Part shown: positions 19,496 through 28,066 of the stretch, piece after piece
Position numbering within the stretch: the first letter of the stretch is position 1
Layout: each line of letters starts with the position of its first letter
DNA from: CADCVQ01 sp038260305
GTDB taxonomy: Bacteria; Actinomycetota; Thermoleophilia; Solirubrobacterales; Solirubrobacteraceae
Reading direction: 5' to 3'
Assembly: GCA_038260305.1 (NCBI GenBank)
Contig: JBBSNY010000002.1
Span: forward strand, 124,001 to 188,000
Length of the DNA: 64,000 nucleotides
Program-made: the position numbers and the translations under genes
The notes under the pieces: model-generated
What the model was told of the DNA's origin: nothing
Database searches by the model: none
Seen by the model: the letters and a program-made list of their open reading frames with translations, nothing else

Positions 19496-19963
19496 CTACG
19501 GGTCGGATGGCGCGGCGAGCTCGTCCAGGCTCATCGCAGGGATGCCGGCGTCGACGCACGCGCGACACAGCCGCTCGTCGACGGTGATCAGCGGTGCGCC
19601 CATCGCCTCCGCGACGGCGGCGTATGCCGCGTCGTAGGCGCTCATCCGGTCGCGCAACGACCAGATGCGTCGTAGTCGCGCAGCGGTTGCGTCGAGCGCG
19701 AGATCGAGCGCCTCGAGATCCTCGAGGGCAGCTAGCCCATCCTCCGCCGTGAGCACGCCGCGGAACACGAGCTTGCGCAGCGCGTTCGCCGTCTCGACAA
19801 GGCCGTGTGCCGCGGTGACGAGCGTCAGTCGCGGCGTTCGCGCGAAGCGCGTCATCAGCGCTTCGGCGCCGTCGGCATGCCGTCCGCCGATGACGATCTC
19901 GACGAGTACGGATGCATCGACGACGACGAGCTCGTGCTCAGACGTGCTCTTCGGGCCGGCCAT
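19496..19963 (-). CDS. vapC: VapC-type PIN-domain ribonuclease toxin
   Basis: The 155-residue PIN protein has LVVVDASVLVEI with the first Asp, the ETANALRKL motif with the conserved Glu, SAYDAAYAAVAEAMGAPLITVDERL with the two later acidic residues, and a short C-terminal tail. VapC toxins cleave tRNA or rRNA when freed from VapB. The ATG at 19963 lies inside the last codons of the vapB gene (26-nt overlap), giving translational coupling. Earlier in-frame starts would only extend into vapB. Three bases from its stop the R-M remnant begins on the same strand, so this module may have been inserted into that gene. Confidence 0.85.
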   Translation of the reverse strand: MAGPKSTSEHELVVVDASVLVEIVIGGRHADGAEALMTRFARTPRLTLVTAAHGLVETANALRKLVFRGVLTAEDGLAALEDLEALDLALDATAARLRRIWSLRDRMSAYDAAYAAVAEAMGAPLITVDERLCRACVDAGIPAMSLDELAAPSDP

Positions 19964-20174
19964 CACGGATGAGCTCGGCCACGTCGATGTCGATCGGCCG
20001 CCGGTTGCGGCGAATCCGCTCGACGAGCTCGATGCGCTCGGCGTGATCGAGCCCGAGCCCGCGCCGCAGCGCCTCGATCGCACGCCGGTTCTTCGACGTG
20101 CCGTCGGCGCTGGCGGCGGCCGTCAGGGCCGCGTCGACATCGGGCGGGACGTTTCGCAGATACAGCGTCGTCAT
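19938..20174 (-). CDS. vapB: FitA/VapB-type ribbon-helix-helix antitoxin
   Basis: The 78-residue protein has the N-terminal ribbon-helix-helix pattern MTTLYLRNVPPDVDAAL followed by a basic helix, and a C-terminal acidic toxin-binding tail. It neutralises the overlapping VapC and, like other antitoxins of this class, should repress its own operon by binding a palindromic operator. Such a site (GCTAGC-containing inverted repeats at 20183-20220) sits 9 bp upstream of the ATG, in the 3' end of thiC. Confidence 0.85.
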   Translation of the reverse strand: MTTLYLRNVPPDVDAALTAAASADGTSKNRRAIEALRRGLGLDHAERIELVERIRRNRRPIDIDVAELIRDGRPEEHV

Positions 20175-20182
20175 GTACGAAA

Positions 20183-20220
20183 CGCTAGCACTTGCGCGTG
20201 CGCTAGCACAAGTGCTAGCG
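20183..20220 (-). promoter_or_regulatory. Probable VapB operator: nested inverted repeats
   Basis: A perfect 12-bp inverted repeat CGCTAGCACTTG (20183-20194) / CAAGTGCTAGCG (20209-20220) encloses a third CGCTAGCA copy (20201-20208). It abuts the vapB start and overlaps the thiC stop codon. Autoregulation by VapB is inferred from position and symmetry. Confidence 0.65.
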
Positions 20221-21594
20221 CACCACCGCCGAACGCGCGGCCTTGCGCGCGTCCACGACGCGTCCGATCTCGTCCCAGTCGACGTCCTTGAAGTTGTGCA
20301 TCGGGCAGAACTTCGGCCCGCACATCGAGCAGAACTCGGCCGACTTGAAGTAGTCGTCGCCGAGCGTCTCGTCGTGCATCGCCTGCGCGGTCTCGGGATC
20401 CAGCGAGAGCGCGAACTGCTCGCGCCAGTCGAAGCTGAAGCGGGCCTGCGAGAGCTTGCGGTCCCACGCCGCGGCACGCTTGTTGCCGCGCGCGAGGTCG
20501 GCCGCATGGGCGGCGATGCGGTAGGCGATGAGTCCCTGCTTGACGTCGTCGGCGTTGGGCAGCCCGAGGTGCTCCTTCGGCGTGACGTAGCAGAGCATCG
20601 ACGTGCCGTGCCAGCCGACGATCGCGGCGCCGATCGCGCTCGTGATGTGGTCATAGCCGGGCGCGATATCCGTCACCAAAGGCCCGAGCGTGTAGAACGG
20701 CGCCTCGTGGCAGACCTCCTGCTGGCGGCGCACGTTCATCTCGAGCTGATCGAGCGGGACATGCCCCGGGCCCTCGACCATGACCTGGACGTCGTGCTCC
20801 CAGGCACGCAGCGTCAGCTCGCCGAGCGTGTCGAGCTCGGCGAACTGGGCGGCGTCGGAGGCGTCGGCGATGCAGCCCGGCCGCAGCCCGTCGCCGAGCG
20901 ACAGCGACACGTCGTGCTCGCGGCAGATCGCGAGGATCTCGTCGAAGGCGTCATACAGCGGGTTCTCGCACTTGTGGTGCACCATCCAGCGCGCGAGCAG
21001 CCCGCCGCCGCGCGAGACGATCCCCGTGACGCGGTGGCGGCACAGCGGCAGGTGCTCGAGCCGCAGGCCGGCGTGGATCGTCATGTAGTCGACGCCCTGG
21101 CGCGCCTGCGCGTCGACGACCTCGAGCAGCCTTTCGATAGTCAGGTCCTCGGCGTGTGTGAGGCCGTCCATCGCCTCATAGATCGGGACCGTGCCGATCG
21201 GCACCGTCGAGGCCTCGAGGATCGCGGCGCGGGTCTGCACGATCCGCTTGCCCGTCGACAGGTCCATGACCGTGTCCGCGCCCCAGCGCTCGGCGAGGCG
21301 CAGCTTGTCGACCTCCTCCTCGAGCGACGATGTCGTCGGCGAGTTGCCGATGTTCGCGTTGATCTTCACGCGGCCCTTGAGGCCGATGGCCATCGGGTCC
21401 AGCGCGGCATGGTGAACGTTGGCCGGGATGATCATCCGACCGCGCGCGACCTCGTCGCGGACCAGCGTTGCGTCGAGCTGCTCGCGCTCGGCGACGCGCT
21501 CCATCTCGGGTGTGACGTCGCCGCGGCGGGCGAGGTGCATCTGCGTTCGACAGACGGCGGTGGAATCGAATGCGGAACGCCGGCGCGTGACCAT
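20215..21594 (-). CDS. thiC: Phosphomethylpyrimidine synthase ThiC
   Basis: Radical-SAM enzyme converting aminoimidazole ribotide to HMP phosphate for thiamine. The 459-residue product shows NIGNSP, VDYMTIHAGL, RGGGLLARWM, EGPGHVPLDQ and PGYDHITSAIGAAI, all ThiC hallmarks. The C-terminal CSMCGPKFC motif binds the [4Fe-4S] cluster. The start is ATG 21594, placed directly after the TPP riboswitch whose 3' strand carries the GGGAG ribosome site; reading farther upstream would translate the riboswitch. The N-terminal extension seen in some ThiC proteins is absent. Confidence 0.97.
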   Translation of the reverse strand: MVTRRRSAFDSTAVCRTQMHLARRGDVTPEMERVAEREQLDATLVRDEVARGRMIIPANVHHAALDPMAIGLKGRVKINANIGNSPTTSSLEEEVDKLRLAERWGADTVMDLSTGKRIVQTRAAILEASTVPIGTVPIYEAMDGLTHAEDLTIERLLEVVDAQARQGVDYMTIHAGLRLEHLPLCRHRVTGIVSRGGGLLARWMVHHKCENPLYDAFDEILAICREHDVSLSLGDGLRPGCIADASDAAQFAELDTLGELTLRAWEHDVQVMVEGPGHVPLDQLEMNVRRQQEVCHEAPFYTLGPLVTDIAPGYDHITSAIGAAIVGWHGTSMLCYVTPKEHLGLPNADDVKQGLIAYRIAAHAADLARGNKRAAAWDRKLSQARFSFDWREQFALSLDPETAQAMHDETLGDDYFKSAEFCSMCGPKFCPMHNFKDVDWDEIGRVVDARKAARSAVVR

Positions 21595-21600
21595 GTGATC

Positions 21601-21677
21601 TCCCTTCGCTGGCATGACCCAGATCAGGTTCGTCGGGTCGGCGCTAGGCAGCGCCCTCTCAGCCCCTCGTGCAGGGA
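21601..21677 (-). promoter_or_regulatory. TPP riboswitch (THI element)
   Basis: On the minus strand the leader of thiC carries the THI-box signature: CTGAGAGGG in the J2/3 region, the pyrophosphate-sensing GACCCGACGAACCTGATC segment, and the closing CCAGCGAAGGGA strand pairing with TCCCT at 21673-21677. The Shine-Dalgarno-like GGGAG overlaps the P1 3' strand, so thiamine pyrophosphate binding probably blocks translation initiation of thiC. Confidence 0.93.
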
Positions 21678-21739
21678 CCCCCCGGATGTGTGGTTGCATC
21701 GCACCGTAGCAGCGACCGGTCGCCCACTACGCTCAGTGC

Positions 21740-22219
21740 ATGGCCAAGGGCAAGAAACGCAAGGTCGCGCCGGGCGACGTCGCCTCCAATCGCTACGCGA
21801 GCTTCAAGTACGACCTGCGCGACAAGATCGAGTGCGGAATCGTGCTCGAGGGGACCGAGGTCAAGGCCCTGCGCAACGGTGGCTGCCAGCTCAAGGAGGG
21901 CTACGCGCTGATCCGCGACGGCGAGGTCTACCTCGTCAGCATCCACATCCCGCCCTACGCGCCCGCCTCGCGCAACAACCACGACCCCGAGCGCGACCGC
22001 AAGCTGCTGCTCACCCGCCGCCAGATCGATCGCCTCAAGGCCGAGACGAAGGAGAAGGGCCTGACGCTGATCCCGACGCGGATGTACTTCTCCGGCGGCC
22101 GCGCGAAGGTCGAGATCGCGCTCGCCAAGGGCAAGGACCGCTTCGACAAGCGCGAGTCGATCAAGGATCGCGAGATGAAGCGCGACCTCTCGCGCGCGCT
22201 CAGCGACGCCAATCACTGA
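21740..22219 (+). CDS. smpB: SsrA-binding protein SmpB
   Basis: Small basic protein that carries tmRNA to stalled ribosomes. Its 159 residues match the family. Landmarks are VASNRYASFKYDL at the N-terminus, IVLEGTEVKALR, the ALIRDGEVYLVSIHIPPY segment, and the C-terminal KDRFDKRESIKDREMKRDL tail that inserts into the decoding centre. Its RNA partner ssrA is at 29177 in this window. The gene lies divergent from thiC. Confidence 0.97.
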   Translation: MAKGKKRKVAPGDVASNRYASFKYDLRDKIECGIVLEGTEVKALRNGGCQLKEGYALIRDGEVYLVSIHIPPYAPASRNNHDPERDRKLLLTRRQIDRLKAETKEKGLTLIPTRMYFSGGRAKVEIALAKGKDRFDKRESIKDREMKRDLSRALSDANH

Positions 22220-22238
22220 ACGCCGCGCTCACACCGTG

Positions 22239-23027
22239 ATGTGGCTGAGATCGATCCGTGTCGTGCCGGCGCTCGCCTGTGCGTCGCTGGGCCTGCTGTG
22301 TGCACCGGCGCTCACAGTAGCGGCGGCGCCCGGCGCGTACGTGGCGCTCGGCGACTCGTACTCGGCGGGCGTCGGCGCGCCGCCCTACATCGAAGGCTCG
22401 GGCTTCTGCCAGCGCAGCCACCGGTCCTACGCGTATCGCCTCGGGCGCCCCCTGACGTCGTTTCGCGCGTGCGCCGGGGCGGTGACGTCAGACGTACTCG
22501 ACGATCAGCTGAGGCGGTTCCCGCGCGGTACCACGCTCGTGACGCTGACCATCGGCGGCAACGACGCAGGCTTCGTGGATGTGGTCGCGACCTGCCTGTT
22601 GGGCGACGGCGCGGCCTGCGGCGCGCGCGTCGACACGGCCGCACGCTTCATCCGCAACGATCTTCGAAGCCGGCTGCGCCATGTGCTCAGCGCAGTTCGC
22701 GCACGCGCCCGGCGTGCGACGGTCGTCGTCGCGGGCTATCCCCGGCTGTTCGCGGGCAAGCGCTGCCGCTCGGCCAGCGGGATCGACGCCGGCGAGCAGC
22801 GCCGGCTCAACGCCGCCAGCGACCTACTTGACACGACGATCGCAGCCGAGGTCCATCGCCACGCGCGGGTGCGATTCGCCGACGTGCGCAAGGCGTTCCG
22901 TGGTCACGGTGTCTGCTCGGGCTCGCCGTGGATCAACGGCTTCGGCGGTCCCATCACGAGCGCGGCGCACCCGAACTCCGCCGGGTACCGGGCGTACGCT
23001 CGCGTCATCCGGGCGCGGCTGCGGTGA
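22239..23027 (+). CDS. Secreted SGNH/GDSL lipase-esterase
   Basis: Exported hydrolase with a signal peptide (first 30 residues) followed at once by block I GDSYSAGVG with the nucleophile Ser near residue 40. Block III is IGGNDAGF, and the C-terminal HPNSAGY carries the catalytic His. Six or more cysteines suggest disulfides, as in Streptomyces SGNH lipases. The 262-residue length is normal. Two starts (GTG 22236, ATG 22239) are adjacent; the ATG is used. Substrate is unknown: an ester or phospholipid outside the cell. Confidence 0.85.
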   Translation: MWLRSIRVVPALACASLGLLCAPALTVAAAPGAYVALGDSYSAGVGAPPYIEGSGFCQRSHRSYAYRLGRPLTSFRACAGAVTSDVLDDQLRRFPRGTTLVTLTIGGNDAGFVDVVATCLLGDGAACGARVDTAARFIRNDLRSRLRHVLSAVRARARRATVVVAGYPRLFAGKRCRSASGIDAGEQRRLNAASDLLDTTIAAEVHRHARVRFADVRKAFRGHGVCSGSPWINGFGGPITSAAHPNSAGYRAYARVIRARLR

Positions 23028-23121
23028 GATGGGTCACTTGATCGCGTATGCGCGTCTGAGCGCGGCGGATCGGGGCAGGACCCAGTCAGGACCCGCCGCG
23101 CCACCCTCCCGAAGGAGCCCG

Positions 23122-23349
23122 ATGAACATCGCCGTCCTCCGCAGGATCACCCCGCTCGTCTACGGGTTGCTTGTCGTCGTCGGCTTCATCATCGGCCACG
23201 TCGTCGGTGTCATCATCGCGGTCGTCGGCGCGATGGTGTGCGCGATCGTCTGGTCGACGACGGGCCGCATGGTCAACCCGCCGGACGGCAGCGGCCCGCG
23301 CGGCGATCGCGCCACCGCGCGCGCCGCCCGTCGGGCGAGCCGCGGTTGA
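23122..23349 (+). CDS. Small two-helix membrane protein
   Basis: The 75-residue protein has two adjacent hydrophobic helices (about residues 10-28 and 30-48), then a basic cytoplasmic tail. A strong ribosome site GAAGGAG sits 7 nt before the ATG and supports the start. No family is recognised. It lies between the SGNH hydrolase gene and the convergent ABC permease gene. Confidence 0.65.
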   Translation: MNIAVLRRITPLVYGLLVVVGFIIGHVVGVIIAVVGAMVCAIVWSTTGRMVNPPDGSGPRGDRATARAARRASRG

Positions 23350-23357
23350 GCGGCGGC

Positions 23358-24086
23358 CTACGTGATCTCGCGGTAGCGCGTCACGAAGATCCCCGCGACC
23401 GCGAGCGCGACGCAGGTCGCGCCGAGCACGAGGCCGGCGTCGACCTGGGTCAATAGCGTCTTGGCAGAGCCGGGCGTGCCCTGGAGGGCGAGCAGCGCCT
23501 CGCCGGGGAAGTACTTGCCGACGTTCGTGCCGATGAAGAGCGCGACGACGCCGCGCACGAGAAACAGCACGAGGCCGGTCACGATCGTCAGGATCTGGTT
23601 GCGCAGCAGGCAGCCGAGCGCGACCCCGAAGAGGCAGCCGAGCACGATCCCCGTGCCGACGCCGAAGTAGATGTTCACGGCCAGGTCGCCATCGACCGGC
23701 ACGCCGCGGCTGGACAGGATCGACAGGCCGAGGCCCGCGTTGACGGTCACGTACAGCAGCGCCGACACGATCCCGACGGCGAGCCCGACCGCGAGCTTCG
23801 CGAACACGACGCGCTCGCGCCGCGGGGTGATGACGAACGTCTGGTTCGCGGTCCCGTGGCGAAACTCGTTCGTCGCCAGCAGGGCGCCGAGCGTGAAGAT
23901 CAGGACCGTCGACAGCGGCGTGCCGATCAGCAGCGTGGCCGGGTTGCGGGCCTTGAGGTCCTTGACGTCGGCGAGCCCGGTCAAAAGGCCGGCGGCGAGC
24001 CCCTCGATCAGCAGCATCGTGCCGAGCAGCAGCCAGGTCGTCGGCACCGACACGAGCTTCAGCCACTCCGAGCGCAGGATCCTCAT
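23358..24086 (-). CDS. ABC-2 type transporter permease
   Basis: The 242-residue membrane subunit has six hydrophobic segments and the ABC-2 pattern: an EWLKLVSVPTTW amphipathic N-terminus, then NEFRHGTANQTF, the EFRxGT-like coupling motif that contacts the ATPase. It overlaps the upstream ATPase gene by 4 nt (ATGA), so the two form one exporter. Substrate unknown; related pairs export antibiotics or lipids. Confidence 0.85.
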   Translation of the reverse strand: MRILRSEWLKLVSVPTTWLLLGTMLLIEGLAAGLLTGLADVKDLKARNPATLLIGTPLSTVLIFTLGALLATNEFRHGTANQTFVITPRRERVVFAKLAVGLAVGIVSALLYVTVNAGLGLSILSSRGVPVDGDLAVNIYFGVGTGIVLGCLFGVALGCLLRNQILTIVTGLVLFLVRGVVALFIGTNVGKYFPGEALLALQGTPGSAKTLLTQVDAGLVLGATCVALAVAGIFVTRYREIT

Positions 24087-24985
24087 CGCACGTTGCCGCT
24101 CTCGCCCGTCAGCTCGAGGAAACGATCCTCGAGCGTCGAGGTCGCGCGGGTGAGCTCGAACACCGCGATCCGGTTGTCGGCCGCGATCGTCCCGATCTGC
24201 TCGAGCGAGCAGCCGTGCACGAGCATCGTGTCGGCGCGGCCCTCGCGCCGGACGCTCGCGCCCTCGCCCTCGAGCAGCTCGCGCAGGAGGTCCATCTTCG
24301 GCGAGCGCACGAGCGCCGGACGCGTGTCACCGGCGATGAGGTCGGTCAGCGTTCCCTGCATGACGAGCCGCCCGACGCCGATGACGACGACGCTGTCGAC
24401 GGTCTGCTCGACCTCCGACAGGACGTGGCTGGAGATCAGGACCGCGCGCCCCTCCGCGGCCAGCGCGACGAGGATGTCGCGCAGCCAGCGCATGCCCTGC
24501 GGGTCGAGGCCGTTGGCAGGCTCGTCAAGCATCAGGATCTTCGGGTCGCCGAGCAGCGCCGCGGCCAGCGCGAGCCGCTGGCGCATGCCCATCGAGTAGC
24601 CCTTGACGCGACGATCGCGCGCCGGCGTCAGCTCGGTCATGTCGAGCACCTCGTCGACGCGGCTGTTCGGCAGCCCCGCTGCGGCGGCCAGCGTGCGCAG
24701 GTGGCTGCGTCCGGTGCGCCCGGGATGCACGTCGCTGGCGTCGAGCGACGCGCCGACGGTCTCGACGGGGTTTGACAGCTCGTGAAACGGCTTGCCGAGC
24801 ACGAGCGCCTGTCCGCTCGTCGGGCGGATGAGCCCGAGCAGCGCCCGCATCGTCGTCGACTTGCCGGAGCCGTTGGGTCCGAGGAAGCCGGTCACGCGGC
24901 CGGCCTCGACGGTGAACGAGAGGTCGTCGACGGCGAGCGTCTCCCCGTAGCGCTTGACCAAGCGCTCGACTTCGATCTCTGGCAC
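24083..24985 (-). CDS. ABC exporter ATP-binding protein
   Basis: The 300-residue ATPase is of the DrrA/BcrA type, with Walker A GPNGSGKSTT (36-45), a degenerate signature YSMGMRQRLALA typical of this subfamily, Walker B ILMLDEPANGLDP, switch His in SSHVLSE, and the C-terminal regulatory domain of drug/antibiotic exporters. The GTG start at 24985 is immediately followed by the family's N-terminal strand. It is co-translated with the permease at 23358. Confidence 0.9.
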   Translation of the reverse strand: MPEIEVERLVKRYGETLAVDDLSFTVEAGRVTGFLGPNGSGKSTTMRALLGLIRPTSGQALVLGKPFHELSNPVETVGASLDASDVHPGRTGRSHLRTLAAAAGLPNSRVDEVLDMTELTPARDRRVKGYSMGMRQRLALAAALLGDPKILMLDEPANGLDPQGMRWLRDILVALAAEGRAVLISSHVLSEVEQTVDSVVVIGVGRLVMQGTLTDLIAGDTRPALVRSPKMDLLRELLEGEGASVRREGRADTMLVHGCSLEQIGTIAADNRIAVFELTRATSTLEDRFLELTGESGNVR

Positions 24986-25024
24986 GGCCGGGACGCTATC
25001 GAGTCAGGCCGTGCCCGGCCCGCA

Positions 25025-25996
25025 TCAGGACGGGATGCTGCGCTGGATGTGCGTCAGGTCCATCCCGATCGCGCAGACGGCGATCAGGGTCAGGTACACG
25101 GCCGCGATGATCGCGCGGTGCGCCGGCTTGACCTTGTAGAACGCCTGCGCCGCCTCGCCGCCCTCCTTGCGGTGCTTCCAGCGCCGGTACGTCTCGTAGG
25201 CGCCGAGGAGCAGGATGATGACGAGGATCGGGTTCGGATAGGTGAACGTCAGCACCGCGAGCGCGAACAGCCCGACGAACCAGAAGCGCGGCGACAGCGC
25301 CGCCATCGCGCGGCCGCCGTCGAGCGGGACGACGGGCAGCAGGTTGAAGAGGTTCAAGAACAGCCCGGTGAAGATCAGCGCGTACCAGAAGTCGTCGCCG
25401 GTGTTGATCGCGATCGGCAGCAGGGCGAGCGCCCCGAGCGTGCCGAGGACCGGCCCGGCGAGGCCGACGCGCGCCTCGGCCGTGGCGTCGTCGCCGAGCG
25501 ACTTCGCCATCACGACGGCGCCCATGAAGGGGATGAACATCGGCGCGCTCGCCGGGATGCCCTCGCGGCGAAGCTGGATGACGTGGCCCATCTCGTGGAC
25601 GAACAGCAGGATCACGAAGCCGACGGCGAACTTCCAGCCCCAGATGAAGCTGTAGGCGACGACCGACACGAGCATCGTGCCCGAGGTCGTGAGGATCTTC
25701 GCCTTCGGCAGCAGCAGCAGCGCCGCCTTGCCGAACTTGAAGAGCAGCAGGCCCGCGCCCACGAGCCACCCGAGGAAGCGCCGCCACCACGGCTGCGGCG
25801 CATCGGCCATTCCCGGGAGGTTGCGCGGCTCGTCGTGGGCCGGCTCGAAGGTCGAGGCGACGAGCGGGTCGACGCCGTCGGGCGCCCCGCCCTCGGCGCC
25901 GTTCGGACGCGCCGCGGGGCCGCCGAGGGCGGGCTCGGTCGGCTCGGCGGACGGGACTGGGATGCGGGGGGCCGGCGCCGGCCACTGTGCGCTCAT
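25025..25996 (-). CDS. Site-2 protease family (M50) membrane metalloprotease
   Basis: Intramembrane zinc protease. HEMGH at residues 134-138 gives the zinc ligands and catalytic Glu, and the second motif NLLPVVPLDGGR supplies the third ligand D226 (of LDGG). There are about six hydrophobic segments, and a Pro/Ala-rich 70-residue cytoplasmic N-terminus. No PDZ or CBS domain is seen, so it resembles the short SpoIVFB-like M50B group rather than RseP. Substrate unknown; regulated proteolysis of an anti-sigma factor is a typical role. Confidence 0.88.
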   Translation of the reverse strand: MSAQWPAPAPRIPVPSAEPTEPALGGPAARPNGAEGGAPDGVDPLVASTFEPAHDEPRNLPGMADAPQPWWRRFLGWLVGAGLLLFKFGKAALLLLPKAKILTTSGTMLVSVVAYSFIWGWKFAVGFVILLFVHEMGHVIQLRREGIPASAPMFIPFMGAVVMAKSLGDDATAEARVGLAGPVLGTLGALALLPIAINTGDDFWYALIFTGLFLNLFNLLPVVPLDGGRAMAALSPRFWFVGLFALAVLTFTYPNPILVIILLLGAYETYRRWKHRKEGGEAAQAFYKVKPAHRAIIAAVYLTLIAVCAIGMDLTHIQRSIPS

Positions 25997-26054
25997 GTGT
26001 CCATTGTGGCAACACGCCTGGGTGGGCTACGCCGCCCGGCCAGGCGCGCCATGT

Positions 26055-27845
26055 TCAGCTGCGTGCGAGCGAGGCGTTCGCGGCCTCCTCGGCCTCCTCG
26101 AGCTGCGCCTCGACGAGGTCCAGCCCGCTGTCCCAGAAGCCGGGATCGGCGAGGTCGATGCCGACCATCGTGCCGAGCTCCTCGGGCGAGCGCGAGCCGC
26201 CGGCCCGCAGCAGCTCGAGGTAGCTCGGGACGAACGACTCACCCTCGTCCACGTAGCGCTTGTAGATCGACAGCGCGAGCAGTTGCCCGTAGGCGTACGC
26301 GTAGACGTAGCCCGGCGTCGAGATGAAGTGCGGCACGTAGGACCACCACATGCGGTAGCCGTCCGTGATCTGCACGCTGTCGCCGAGCATCTCCTCCTGC
26401 GACTGCGTCCACAGCTCGTTGAAGCGGTCGACGGCGAGCTCGCCCTCGCTGCGACGCGACGTGTGGACGAGCTCCTCGAAGCGGTTCATCGCCGTCTGGC
26501 GGAAGACCGTCGCGATCGAGCCCTCGATCGACTCGGCGAGTAGCGACAGGCGCGACTCGGGCGACTGCGCCTGCTCGAGCAGGCGTCGGAAGACGAGCGT
26601 CTCGCCGAACACGCTTGCCGTCTCTGCGAGCGTGAGGGGCGTGTGCTGCTCGAGGATGCCGCGCGGCCGCGCGAGCTCGGCGTGCAGGCCGTGGCCCATC
26701 TCATGGGCGAGGACGAGCACGTCGCGGCGGTTGGCCGTGTAGTTGAGCATCAGATACGGGTGCTCGGACGGGACGGTGTAGGCGGCGAACGCGCCACCGC
26801 GCTTGGCCGGCCGCGGCGGGGCGTCGATCCGGTTCTCGTCGAAGAACGCCCGTGCCGGGTCGCCGAGCTCGGGCGTGAACGCCGCATAGGAGTCGAGCAC
26901 GAGCTCCTTCGCGTCCTCCCACTCGACGGGCGGCTCGTCGTCGGTCGTGACGGCGGCCATGCGGTCGTAGTCGGCGAGCTTGTCGATGCCGAGCAGCTGC
27001 GCCTTGAGGCGATACCAGCGCCGCGGCAGCTCGTAGCGGTTGCGCACCGCGCTCAGCAGCGCCTGGACGGACTCGTCGGAGGCTTCGTTTGAGAGGTTGC
27101 GCGCGGCGAGCCAGTTCGGGTAGCTGCGCAGGCGGTCGTCGGTCGCCTTGTCGTGCAGGAGCGTGTTGAAGATGAACGCGCGCGTGCGCAGACCGGGCTC
27201 GAGGGCGGCGGTGACGGCGCCGGCGGTCTGGCGGCGCACGTCGCGGTCGGAGGACATCAGCCGCGCGAGCGCGCCGTCGAGCGTGACGGGCTCGTCCTCG
27301 CCGGGCAGCGAGACCTCGATCGCGGAGACGTGCTCGCTGAACAGCCGGCCCCACGCGCCGCCGCCGGTGACGGACTTCTCGGTGAGGATCTTCTCCTCGG
27401 GCTCTGACAGCAGGTGCGGGCGGTAGCGGCGGGCCGAGGCCAGGAAGTGGCGCGCGGTCTCGAGGCCGTCGGCAGCCATCAGCTCGTCGGCGTGGGCGTC
27501 GTCGAGCGCAGCCCATTCGAGCTCGAAGAAGATCAGCTGCGTCTCGATCGCGGTGCTCTTCTCCTGGACGCGCTGCAGCAGCGCGCCGAGGGCCGGGTCG
27601 GCGGTGTCGATGCTGAAGCGCAGCATCGCGTAGTTGCCGGCGCGCGCGGCGAGCTCCGACAGCGCCTGGAGCTCGTGCACGGCGGCGGCGAACTGCGCCG
27701 GCTCGAACTCGGCGACGCGGCCGGCGTGCGTCGCGGCGAAGGCCTGCGCGCGCGCCGCGGCCTCGTCCAGCAGGCGGTCGGCGCCGGCGTCATCCTCGCC
27801 GTGGACGAGTGGTGAAAGGTCCCATGAGACGTCATCGACAGTCAT
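26055..27845 (-). CDS. pepF: Oligoendopeptidase F (M3B)
   Basis: Cytoplasmic zinc peptidase cutting peptides of about 6-20 residues. The 596 residues are the usual PepF size. An N-terminal helical domain (LQALSELAARAGNYAMLRF) is followed by the M3 catalytic core with LAHEMGHGLHAELA near residues 376-390, holding the HExxH zinc motif. Downstream is GETLVFRRLLEQ with the third ligand Glu, and GYVYAYAYGQLLALSIYKRY, the conserved M3B C-terminal block. No signal peptide. It stands alone, with a 384-bp non-coding region upstream. Confidence 0.95.
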   Translation of the reverse strand: MTVDDVSWDLSPLVHGEDDAGADRLLDEAAARAQAFAATHAGRVAEFEPAQFAAAVHELQALSELAARAGNYAMLRFSIDTADPALGALLQRVQEKSTAIETQLIFFELEWAALDDAHADELMAADGLETARHFLASARRYRPHLLSEPEEKILTEKSVTGGGAWGRLFSEHVSAIEVSLPGEDEPVTLDGALARLMSSDRDVRRQTAGAVTAALEPGLRTRAFIFNTLLHDKATDDRLRSYPNWLAARNLSNEASDESVQALLSAVRNRYELPRRWYRLKAQLLGIDKLADYDRMAAVTTDDEPPVEWEDAKELVLDSYAAFTPELGDPARAFFDENRIDAPPRPAKRGGAFAAYTVPSEHPYLMLNYTANRRDVLVLAHEMGHGLHAELARPRGILEQHTPLTLAETASVFGETLVFRRLLEQAQSPESRLSLLAESIEGSIATVFRQTAMNRFEELVHTSRRSEGELAVDRFNELWTQSQEEMLGDSVQITDGYRMWWSYVPHFISTPGYVYAYAYGQLLALSIYKRYVDEGESFVPSYLELLRAGGSRSPEELGTMVGIDLADPGFWDSGLDLVEAQLEEAEEAANASLARS

Positions 27846-27890
27846 GCCTGGAGACTATTTCACGGACGTTGCGGGATCTTGTGCGGATCG

Positions 27891-28066
27891 GCTCTTGCTT
27901 TGGCTCGGCGGGAGGTCCAACATTCTCCTTGCGACGCAGAGCTGGGAACCGCGCAAGAGCGAGGCCACGAGGTGTGAGGCCGCGCCACCCACGCAGCGAG
28001 GGCGCCCCTTCGGGGTGCGACCGCGCAGCACGGGTCCTCACAGCGGATCCCGTGCCTCTGCGTCGC
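27891..28066. other. Structured intergenic element with long-range inverted repeats
   Basis: The 27846-28229 gap has no convincing gene. Within it, GCGACGCAGAG (27931-27941) pairs perfectly with CTCTGCGTCGC (28056-28066), 114 bp apart. GCTCTTGC (27891-27898) pairs with GCAAGAGC (27953-27960). GCACGGGTCC (28028-28037) pairs with GGATCCCGTGC (28045-28055) with one bulge. GCGCCCC-TTC-GGGGTGC (28002-28018) forms a tight hairpin. Two of these pairings are stacked end to end, as expected of a folded RNA or a repeat element. Strand and function are unknown. Confidence 0.4.
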
